Below are positions 17,910 to 24,352 of a stretch of 64,000 bases of DNA, piece by piece; the first letter of the stretch is position 1; the number at the start of each line of letters is the position of its first letter. This DNA is from Balneolaceae bacterium (GTDB lineage: Bacteria > Bacteroidota > Rhodothermia > Balneolales > Balneolaceae): NCBI GenBank assembly GCA_034521495.1, contig JAXHMK010000009.1:551001-615000 (forward strand), written 5' to 3'. A program made the position numbers and the translations under genes. The notes beneath the pieces were generated by a model. That model was given only the letters and a program-made list of their open reading frames with translations. It ran no database searches and was not told where the DNA came from.

Positions 17910-18593
17910 CTAACTTGCAGTTTGAACTGCCAACGCATCCTCCACAAGCTCATCTCCCAAAATTTCCCTCGCTCGCTGATAAGCTTCATCAACCCGTTTT
18001 TCGCGAAATAGAGTTAAGATCTCAGAATCAATCAGTTCATACCAATGTTTCTTACGGGTATCGAATTCATCAATATGCTTTTTCATCGGTTTTCTGAGGC
18101 TCTGCATAAACTCCAGGAATTCGCCATACTCTGTTCCAAACTCTTTTTCGAATCGCTGGCGAATCCGAACAGCTAAAGCAGGAGCTGCACCACCTGTTGA
18201 AATGGAAATGGTCAGCGGACCTTGTTTTACGATCGAACCAAAAGCAAAATTGGCATGTGGAAGGTCATCCATCACATTGATGAGAATATTTCGTTCTGTA
18301 GCTTCCTGATATGCTTTTTTATTGATATTACCTTCGAACTCTGCGACGATAGCAACCGAAGCTCCCTCAAAATCACCATATTCATATTGACGAGGAATCC
18401 ATTCAAAACGTTCTTCGTCTGCCCATTCTTGAAGCTGCTCATTCAATTTTGGACTAATGACCGTTAACCATGCATCTCGATCCAAAAAATCTTTCACTTT
18501 TCCCTCGGCTTCCCAATTTCCACCGACAATCACGGTTTTTCGTTCATTCAACCGGCGCAGGTAAATCGGATAGACGTCTAATGCTTTTGACAT
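17910..18593 (-). CDS. Precorrin-2 dehydrogenase / siroheme synthase N-terminal domain protein
   Basis: NAD-dependent oxidation of precorrin-2 to sirohydrochlorin and, in this family, ferrochelation to siroheme, the cofactor of the sulfite reductase encoded upstream. The 227 residues equal the stand-alone CysG-N/Met8-type unit. YPIYLRRLNERKTVIVGGNWEAEGKV is the Rossmann start (usual GGG/xVA slightly altered to GGN/xEA). NVMDDLPHANFAFGSIVKQGPLTISISTGGAAPALA is the family core. Last gene of the sulfur operon, separated from cysH by a REP/BIME-like element. Confidence 0.92.
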   Translation of the reverse strand: MSKALDVYPIYLRRLNERKTVIVGGNWEAEGKVKDFLDRDAWLTVISPKLNEQLQEWADEERFEWIPRQYEYGDFEGASVAIVAEFEGNINKKAYQEATERNILINVMDDLPHANFAFGSIVKQGPLTISISTGGAAPALAVRIRQRFEKEFGTEYGEFLEFMQSLRKPMKKHIDEFDTRKKHWYELIDSEILTLFREKRVDEAYQRAREILGDELVEDALAVQTAS

Positions 18594-18634
18594 TTTTATT
18601 TTTTTGATTGATAATTTCTAAAAAGGCTTAGAGT

Positions 18635-18776
18635 TAAGTTCCCCCTTTGAAGGGGGAAAGAATCAACAAAGTTGATTCAGGGGGATGAACTGATGAGATT
18701 GAATTCATGCTAAAGATCTTTTTTCGAACACAGTGTTTATCATCCCCCTGCGCCCCCTTCGAAGGGGGAGGTTTAA
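18635..18776. repeat. REP/BIME-like paired palindromes (copy 1)
   Basis: Two GC-rich palindromes in opposite orientation: TTCCCCCTTTGAAGGGGGAA at 18639-18658 and CCCCCTTCGAAGGGGG near 18754, with inner arms CAGGGGGATGA and TCATCCCCCTG. The unit spans ~140 bp and ends at the cysH stop codon. A similar paired unit lies at 39087-39212. It sits inside the sulfur operon, where it could stabilise or attenuate the mRNA. Confidence 0.75.
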
Positions 18777-19525
18777 TTCCCATTCTTATAATGATCAGGA
18801 AAATGAATTCCGCACTCTGTTTTATCCGTTCCGTTCCATCGGCCATTTCGGTCGTCGCTTTCTTTTGAGGCGTTGACCGGTTGGGTACAGGGAATACATC
18901 CGATGCTTGGAAATCCCTCATCGTGCATGGGGTTGTAGGGTAAATTCAGTCGGTGAATTTCATCCCAAATTGTTTCACCAGTCCAATGGGCTACCGGGTT
19001 GATTTTGAAGACTTCATTCTCTTCATTCCACTCCACAATTTTTACCTGGTGACGGGTTTCAGATTGACTCCGGCGAATTCCGGTTACCCACGCTTTTTTA
19101 TCAGAAAGATAGTTCCGAAGTGGAAGTACTTTCCTGTAAAAGCAGCATTGATTGGGATTTCTTTTCCACAGCTCATCACCAAATCGTTCAGCTTGTTCTT
19201 CCAGTGATAGTTCAGGGGTAACTCTCGTAATATCGATGTTGTATCGAGCTTCGAGTCTATCCTTTAATTCATATGTAGAATCAAACAAAAGATTTGTATC
19301 GAGATAAAAAATCGGGATGTCCAATCCATGGGTTTGTAACTGATGAATCAGAAAAACACCCGAAGAACCAAATCCTGTCCCGAGTACCATCTCTGTTCCA
19401 AATGTTTCATACCCCCAGGCAAGAATTTCGCTCGGATGAGAGTTTTCAAATCGTTGGTTTAATCGATCAAGGTCGTTGGGAGACAATTTTTCTGTTTTCA
19501 AAATCGGTTCGAGAACGTCCTGCAT
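18773..19525 (-). CDS. cysH: Phosphoadenylyl/adenylyl-sulfate reductase, [4Fe-4S] type
   Basis: Reduces adenylyl sulfate (or PAPS) to sulfite with thioredoxin. The paired cysteines C127-C128 and CxxC C210/C213 ligate a [4Fe-4S] cluster, which marks APS-preferring enzymes; the catalytic Cys is C238 in KTECGIH. The N-terminal PP-loop region is LGTGFGSSGVFLIHQL, and DTNLLF follows. With an APS-type enzyme no APS kinase is needed; no kinase or ATP sulfurylase gene is in the window. Fourth of five genes in the sulfur operon, with palindromic repeats on both sides. Confidence 0.95.
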   Translation of the reverse strand: MQDVLEPILKTEKLSPNDLDRLNQRFENSHPSEILAWGYETFGTEMVLGTGFGSSGVFLIHQLQTHGLDIPIFYLDTNLLFDSTYELKDRLEARYNIDITRVTPELSLEEQAERFGDELWKRNPNQCCFYRKVLPLRNYLSDKKAWVTGIRRSQSETRHQVKIVEWNEENEVFKINPVAHWTGETIWDEIHRLNLPYNPMHDEGFPSIGCIPCTQPVNASKESDDRNGRWNGTDKTECGIHFPDHYKNGN

Positions 19526-19862
19526 ATCTTTTCGATTATTTTGTTTTTAGTACTCAGTAGCTTGTTGTTCATTTAAATTTCGCTTCAAACAATTGACAAC
19601 ATTCTACTGTCGTATCAACAATAAAGTATCGGATGATTGGAAAAGTCCCCTCCTTTCCAAGGAGGGGATTTAGGGGTGGTTCAAAGTCCCCCTTTGAAGG
19701 GGGAAAGCGAACGGAGTGAGCAGGGGGATGTACACCCCTCCCGGCTTCGCCGTACTCCCCTCCAGGGGAGAATAACCAACCACGGCCCTCGGGAGAAACG
19801 TTAGCTCGATAAATCATCTGACAACTTAAATTGGAGTTAATACTACTCATAACTGACAAATC
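19526..19862. repeat. Intergenic palindromic repeat cluster between cysH and SUMT gene
   Basis: 337 bases with no supported gene. It contains TCCCCTCC / GGAGGGGA arms at 19646-19668, a REP-like palindrome at 19687-19706 followed by GCGAACGGAGTGAGC and GGGGGATG (the same tail as the copy at 39107), and CCCCTCCAGGGG near 19757. Transcription of the operon must read through it. Confidence 0.7.
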
Positions 19863-20666
19863 TTAAATAGCTAATAACTGATGTTGAATTTTCATCTCCG
19901 CTTCTGCCTCTTCGGTTTTAAACCAAGCCAAATCGTGGCTTAAAGCGGCAAGTTCGCCAATTACAATAGTAGCCGGAGGCGACAAGTGAGATGCTTTTTC
20001 AGCAATATTCGCCAAGGTTCCAACAGCCACTTTTTGTGAATCAAATGTTGCCCGTTCAACAACAGCTGCCGGGGTGTCGGGACTCTTGCCAAGTTCAATC
20101 AAAGTCTCAGAAATGTTTGACAGATTTCGAACGCCCATCAGCACAACCAGTGTATCTGCATGAATGAGATGGCACCAGTTTTCGAAATCGTCTGTGCCTT
20201 TAATGGTATGGCCGGTAACCACGGTAAAAGACCGAGCTGCTTTTCGATGCGTCACCGGAATACCCGCAAAAGCGGGAGCTGCCAATGCACTGCTGATACC
20301 CGGAATCACTTCATAGGGAACACCATTGGCTCGCAACTCTTCGCACTCTTCGCCGCCGCGCCCGAACACAAACGGATCACCTCCTTTAAGCCGGGCAACA
20401 TGCTTGCCGCTCAGCGCTTTGGATACCAATATCTGGTTGATCTGCTCCTGGGATACAGAAGGTTTATCCGGGCTTTTCCCCACATAAATGTGTTCCGAAT
20501 CAGGGCGGGTAAGCCCCAGAAGTTCCGGATTGGCAAGCCTGTCATACACGATGACATCTGCCAATTCCAGAACTTTCGATCCTTTTATTGTTATGAGGTC
20601 TGGATCGCCGGGGCCGGCACCAACCAGGTACACCTTTCCTTTTTCTAAATGTTTAAGTGTCTTCAT
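19863..20666 (-). CDS. cobA: Uroporphyrinogen-III C-methyltransferase
   Basis: SAM-dependent bis-methylation of uroporphyrinogen III to precorrin-2, first step towards siroheme. 267 residues. Motifs: VYLVGAGPGDPDL near the N-terminus, DVIVYDRLANPELL, ARLKGGDPFVFGRGGEE, PGISSALAAPAFAGIPVTHR. It is the single-domain SUMT form, with the dehydrogenase as a separate gene downstream. ATG 20666 lies 3 bases after the sulfite reductase stop codon, so the two are tightly coupled. Confidence 0.96.
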   Translation of the reverse strand: MKTLKHLEKGKVYLVGAGPGDPDLITIKGSKVLELADVIVYDRLANPELLGLTRPDSEHIYVGKSPDKPSVSQEQINQILVSKALSGKHVARLKGGDPFVFGRGGEECEELRANGVPYEVIPGISSALAAPAFAGIPVTHRKAARSFTVVTGHTIKGTDDFENWCHLIHADTLVVLMGVRNLSNISETLIELGKSPDTPAAVVERATFDSQKVAVGTLANIAEKASHLSPPATIVIGELAALSHDLAWFKTEEAEAEMKIQHQLLAI

Positions 20667-20669
20667 AAT

Positions 20670-22352
20670 CTAAGCCGGTATCTCTTCGGGTTCTTGAATT
20701 CCAACTCGGTTCCAAAAATCACTGAACGATTCGTTATCAGCACGTTCATTTTTGAAGTGTTCCAAAAGGGGACGCAATTCCTGCACCAGTTCTTCCCGCG
20801 GAACCATATCTTTGTATTCTTTATTAAGCCGCGTTCCGGACGGATCACCGCCGATAAAAATGCTGTACTTATCGAGAGATCGTCCAACAAAACCGATGTC
20901 CGCTACATAGGGACGCGAGCATCCGTTGGGGCAGCCGGTCATTCGTACGGAAAGTTTTTCATCCTGAAGATCGAGATCTACAAGCACATCATTCAGATCC
21001 CGAATGACAGCCGGCAATGCTCGTTCTGATTCGGTAATCGCAAGTCCGCAAGTTGGAAGGGCAGGGCAGGCCATCGAAAATTTGATGGCATTTGGAATTT
21101 CATCAGCTAAAGCCACTCCATGTTCGTGAAATACTTTTTCGATTGGTTCTTTTTGATTCTCGGGGATATCTGTGAGCAGCACATTGTGGTTAGGAGTCAT
21201 TCGAACTTCTGTTCTGAACTCCTTCACAACTTTTCGGAGAGCGGTTTTCAGTTTCAGATCTCCTTCATCTTTGATGCGGCCGTTTTCTACGGACACGCCA
21301 AGAAACCAATTTCCATCCGATTGCTGATGCCATCCCAAATAGAGTTCAAGTTCAAACTTTGGGATCTCCCGATATTCCTCAAGATCATAACCGATTCGGT
21401 CGATCAACTCATTTCTGAATTTGTCGAGTCCCCAATCGTGAATCAGGTATTTCATCCGGGCTTGTTTTCGATTTTTACGATTTCCGTGATCCCGTTGGAT
21501 TCCAATAATTCCTTTCACCACTTCCACCACTTTATCTTTGGTGATGTAACCGAGGTGATCTCCCAGACGAGGAAAGGTTTCCGGCTTGCGATGGTGCATT
21601 CCCATACCGCCGCCAACAACTACATTAAATCCTTCGATCTCATTCTCATCATCAAAAAGAGCCACGAGGCCGATATCCTGCGTGTACAAATCCACGCTGT
21701 TGTCGCCGGGAAGAGCAATACCCACTTTGAATTTTCGGGGGAGGTAACTTTTGCTGTAGAGTGGTTCGGCGGCACCGTTTGTAACTTCCTCTTTGCCGGA
21801 ATAGACTTTCTCGCCATCCAGCCAAATTTCGTGATAGGCTTTTGTGGCCGGGAGCAGAATATCAGACAGTTCATCTGCAAACTCTTGAACCCTGGCTTGC
21901 CGTCCGTCAATATCAGGAGCGGGTGTGGCCATCACATTTCGTACAATATCACCGCAGGCCCCGAGAGTGGTAATCAGGGAATCATTAATTTCTTTGATCG
22001 TTTTCTTGAGCTCTGATTTGATAACTCCATGGAGTTGAAAGGCTTGCCGGGTGGTTACACGAATCGTGCCGTCGGCGTACTCATTTGAGATATCATCCAC
22101 AGCCAGGTATTGATCCGGCGTCAGTTTTCCTGCCGGAGTTCTGCTGCGAATCATAAACATATAGTGGCGGTCGCGTCCCTTTCGTTTATCGCGGTCATCC
22201 TGCTGATAGGTGCCGTGAAATTTCAATACCTGGATGGCATCTTTGCTGAAATGATCTTCATCATTGGTGACCTCAACATCCAATGGGCCGCGAAGGTAAT
22301 CACTGCCTTCTTTAATTTTTTCGAGTTTACTTTTCTTTTTCTTCCTGCTCAT
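20670..22352 (-). CDS. cysI: Assimilatory sulfite reductase hemoprotein
   Basis: Six-electron reduction of sulfite to sulfide. 560 residues. The coupled siroheme/[4Fe-4S] centre is ligated by C429, C435 (CPALPTC) and C474, C478 (CPNGC). Other CysI-like motifs are FHGTYQQDDRD, RVTTRQAFQLHG and GACGDIVRNV. No flavoprotein (CysJ) is in the window, so the electron donor could be ferredoxin or a distant CysJ. A nitrite reductase is less likely given the cysH, SUMT and sulfurtransferase neighbours. Second gene of the operon. Confidence 0.93.
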   Translation of the reverse strand: MSRKKKKSKLEKIKEGSDYLRGPLDVEVTNDEDHFSKDAIQVLKFHGTYQQDDRDKRKGRDRHYMFMIRSRTPAGKLTPDQYLAVDDISNEYADGTIRVTTRQAFQLHGVIKSELKKTIKEINDSLITTLGACGDIVRNVMATPAPDIDGRQARVQEFADELSDILLPATKAYHEIWLDGEKVYSGKEEVTNGAAEPLYSKSYLPRKFKVGIALPGDNSVDLYTQDIGLVALFDDENEIEGFNVVVGGGMGMHHRKPETFPRLGDHLGYITKDKVVEVVKGIIGIQRDHGNRKNRKQARMKYLIHDWGLDKFRNELIDRIGYDLEEYREIPKFELELYLGWHQQSDGNWFLGVSVENGRIKDEGDLKLKTALRKVVKEFRTEVRMTPNHNVLLTDIPENQKEPIEKVFHEHGVALADEIPNAIKFSMACPALPTCGLAITESERALPAVIRDLNDVLVDLDLQDEKLSVRMTGCPNGCSRPYVADIGFVGRSLDKYSIFIGGDPSGTRLNKEYKDMVPREELVQELRPLLEHFKNERADNESFSDFWNRVGIQEPEEIPA

Positions 22353-22413
22353 GTGCGGGGTGATGCGTTAATTTGAATTCAGTACAATTGGTTGGTGTGA
22401 ATTTCGTAGAAGA

Positions 22414-22462
22414 AAGGAGTTGCTTCGTTACGAAGCCGAAGCCTCGTAACGAGCAATTCCTT
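22414..22462. repeat. Long hairpin between sulfurtransferase and sulfite reductase genes
   Basis: Near-perfect inverted repeat AAGGAGTTGCTTCGTTACGA (22414-22433) against TCGTAACGAGCAATTCCTT (22444-22462) with a 10-base loop. No T-run follows on either strand, so it resembles a REP-like or RNA-processing hairpin more than a terminator. It occupies the 126-base gap inside the sulfur operon. Confidence 0.7.
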
Positions 22463-22478
22463 GTGGTTATGCTTAAGG

Positions 22479-23321
22479 TTACCGTTCGATCGGAGCATCG
22501 ATCAGGTTGCCCCACTCCGTCCAGGAACCGTCGTAATTCCGCACAGTTGGGAAATCGAGCAGTTCATTCAGGACAAACCAGGAGTGAGCGGATCGCTCCC
22601 CGATTCGGCAGTAAGCAATAATTTCCTTATCGGGAGTGATTCCTTCATCCGCATAGATTTTGGTAAGCTCTTCTTTGCTTTTGAAGGTACCGTCTTCATT
22701 CACAGCTTTCGACCATGGAATGTTAGACGCTCCGGGAATATGACCGGCACGCTGAGACAGTTCATCCAATCCGGGAGGTGCCAGGATTTTTCCTGTGAAC
22801 TCATCCGGAGAGCGAACATCCACGAGGCCAAAGTCATCGGCGTTGAGTCGTTTTTTGATATCATCTCTGAAAGCACGGTATTCGCCTTTCACATCGCCAA
22901 CCGTGTAATCGGTTGAGTCATATTCGGGAACGTCGGTTGTGAGATCCCGGCCTTCAGCTTCCCACTTTTTGCGTCCGCCGTCGAGGATGCGAACATCATC
23001 GAACCCATAGTATTTGAGCAACCAGTACGCCCAAGCGGCAAACCAGTTGTTGTTGTCACCATACAAGACAACCGTGGTATCTTCATCAATTCCGGATTTT
23101 TGAAGCAGTTTTTCAAAATCCTCTTTTGATGCGATGGTTCTTCGAAGTTGATCCTGGAGTTCCTTTTTCCAGTTCCAGCCTACAGATCCCGGAATGTGTC
23201 CCGAGTCATAAGCTTCAGTGTCAACGTCGACCTCTACAAAACGGACATCTTCATCGGTAAGATGATCGGCTGCCCAATCGGTAGTTACGAGTACTTTTTT
23301 ATCTGTTAATGTATCTGGCAT
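22479..23321 (-). CDS. Sulfurtransferase with two rhodanese domains
   Basis: Thiosulfate or 3-mercaptopyruvate sulfurtransferase, 280 residues. The N-terminal rhodanese domain (~10-130) is the inactive type (VVLYGDNNNW, Asp where Cys would be). The C-terminal domain carries the persulfide Cys C238 in YCRIGERSAH. The active-loop sequence CRIGERS resembles thiosulfate-type (CRVGxRS-like) enzymes, but substrate choice is uncertain. First structural gene of the sulfur operon; its ATG lies 88 bases after the leader terminator. Confidence 0.93.
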   Translation of the reverse strand: MPDTLTDKKVLVTTDWAADHLTDEDVRFVEVDVDTEAYDSGHIPGSVGWNWKKELQDQLRRTIASKEDFEKLLQKSGIDEDTTVVLYGDNNNWFAAWAYWLLKYYGFDDVRILDGGRKKWEAEGRDLTTDVPEYDSTDYTVGDVKGEYRAFRDDIKKRLNADDFGLVDVRSPDEFTGKILAPPGLDELSQRAGHIPGASNIPWSKAVNEDGTFKSKEELTKIYADEGITPDKEIIAYCRIGERSAHSWFVLNELLDFPTVRNYDGSWTEWGNLIDAPIER

Positions 23322-23409
23322 TGTTTTAGCTTTGTGTTTTTGATTGGTGTTTTAACTCATTCTCACAAAGCCCAACTAACATTCAAACAGGCAGGCGGGT
23401 GTATATAAC

Positions 23410-23440
23410 AAAAAAGCCCGCCACCTGTTAGGTAGCGGGC
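23410..23440 (-). terminator. Leader terminator (attenuator) of the sulfur operon
   Basis: On the minus strand GCCCGCTACC, loop TAACA, GGTGGCGGGC, then TTTTTT: a 10-bp stem with one G-U pair. Read on the plus strand the same site has a C-A mismatch, so it is built for minus-strand RNA. It lies 25 bases after the leader ORF stop and 88 bases before the sulfurtransferase ATG, with no upstream gene for it to terminate. This placement indicates transcription attenuation. Confidence 0.8.
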
Positions 23441-23487
23441 TTTGTATGAAGATCGTTGTGTTAAATCAGCATATTTTTTCCACTACC
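23431..23487 (-). promoter_or_regulatory. Possible antiterminator helix
   Basis: Leader RNA segment GGUAGUGG (23487-23480, in codons 30-33 of the leader ORF) can pair over 8 bp (one G-U) with CCGCUACC (23438-23431), the 5' arm of the terminator. The two structures exclude each other. A ribosome stalled in the Cys block would leave the first segment free, whereas one reaching the stop codon would cover part of it. Read by eye, not folded computationally. Confidence 0.5.
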
Positions 23488-23576
23488 TTTCCCGGCATCA
23501 TCATACAACAGATCATACAGCACATATTTCGGTGCGCAGTCGCGGAAAAGTTTGTGGTTACCATTTGCTGATTCAT
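23466..23576 (-). CDS. Cys/Met-rich leader peptide (36 aa) of the sulfur operon
   Basis: A short ORF starting at ATG 23576 and ending at TGA 23466. Its 36 residues contain 5 Cys and 7 Met; residues 18-27 read MCCMICCMMM, nine of ten being sulfur amino acids. It lies just before an intrinsic terminator and the sulfate-assimilation operon, the arrangement of amino-acid attenuators such as trp or his leaders and of the polycysteine uORFs known from mycobacteria. Stalling at Cys codons (19, 20, 23, 24) when Cys-tRNA is scarce would favour the antiterminator. No other protein function is suggested. The start lacks a Shine-Dalgarno sequence, like most genes here. Confidence 0.75.
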   Translation of the reverse strand: MNQQMVTTNFSATAHRNMCCMICCMMMPGKVVEKIC

Positions 23577-23619
23577 TAAAAAATTGTGTTAGACATCAAG
23601 TCGTTTTCAACGTGCAATT

Positions 23620-23648
23620 AGGTTAAACACTAAATTGATTCATGTCAA
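23620..23648 (-). promoter_or_regulatory. Candidate promoter for the leader and sulfur operon
   Basis: A perfect TTGACA (23648-23643, minus strand) is followed after 17 bases by TAACCT (23625-23620). It lies ~45 bases upstream of the leader ATG. The -10 match is weak and Bacteroidota-type promoters differ from this consensus, so it is only a candidate. Confidence 0.3.
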
Positions 23649-24352
23649 GCCTCTTGTGTAAAAAAGAATATTTATCGGATGGAAACAGAAATTTCTAATT
23701 CGGACAACCTACACCTATTACCTCAAAAAAGCGCTTTTATTGATTGAATGTAACACCTGAAATAAAATTTTTATCAAGCAAAAAGTTTGTCCATTTTCGC
23801 GTTAAAGTCCCATCATCAAGCAGGTTGTATTTTCTGTTTTGTGCGTGAAACTTCTGATTGCCAAAAAAAATTAAGTGACTCTCGTTTGCGGTGCTCTGCT
23901 CCGCAACGCACAGATCGTGTGGACACATCTTCTATATTATTCAAGTATATACCAAGATCCTTGTGAAGCCGTGCAGGTATGATAGCCTATATCAATGAGA
24001 TCCCTCCATGCGTTCGCTCCGCTCTCTTAGTCGGGATGACACAAAAAGGGGTGAGGAAGCGGCGGGCATAAAGGGCCGTGTTTGGAAAAAACCTCATGTA
24101 CTGCCCGCCGCCGATACCCACCACGCCATTGTCATCCCGACCAAAACCCCGATTGCGATTTTTCTGTCGGGGTTGCAGTGGAGGGATCTCCTCCTGAAAA
24201 CTATTGATCATTCAGTTGAAGTACTATAGAGAAACTTGTGTCCACACGATAGGTAACGCATAGACCGGGCGCTCTGCTCCCGATAGGACTTATGGAGGAT
24301 TTTTTCGGCATGAGGGTAGGATTGGCAGCAGAGCAGCCATGACGAGAGAAAC
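23649..24352. repeat. Gene-free region with nested inverted repeats
   Basis: About 700 bases without a credible gene. An outer inverted repeat ATCGTGTGGACACA (23914-23927) / TGTGTCCACACGAT (24237-24250) encloses a unit bounded by GAGATCCCTCCA (23997-24008) and TGGAGGGATCTC (24179-24190), with inner GGGATGACA and TGTCATCCC arms. Downstream is a GCGCTCTGCTCC ... GGCAGCAGAGCAGCCA unit (24266-24350), repeated at 27311. These look like small non-autonomous elements inserted into one another. Confidence 0.65.

Noticed and set aside
18635-19862. Regularly spaced palindromes considered as a CRISPR array
   Set aside because: The units are palindromic, unequal in spacing, few in number, and no cas genes are present.
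20160-22016. Long plus-strand open frames over the SUMT and sulfite reductase genes
   Set aside because: They are antisense to well-supported enzymes and show no family pattern.
22414-22462. Hairpin considered as a terminator of the sulfurtransferase gene
   Set aside because: There is no T-run on either side, and the downstream genes belong to the same pathway.
23737-23928. Minus-strand ORF of 63 codons downstream of the PAS kinase gene
   Set aside because: Low-complexity composition, no recognisable family, flanked by repeats, and no coupling to a neighbour.
24008-24229. Plus-strand ORF reading MRSLRSLSRDDTKRG
   Set aside because: It lies entirely inside an inverted-repeat element; such translated repeats are common false genes.
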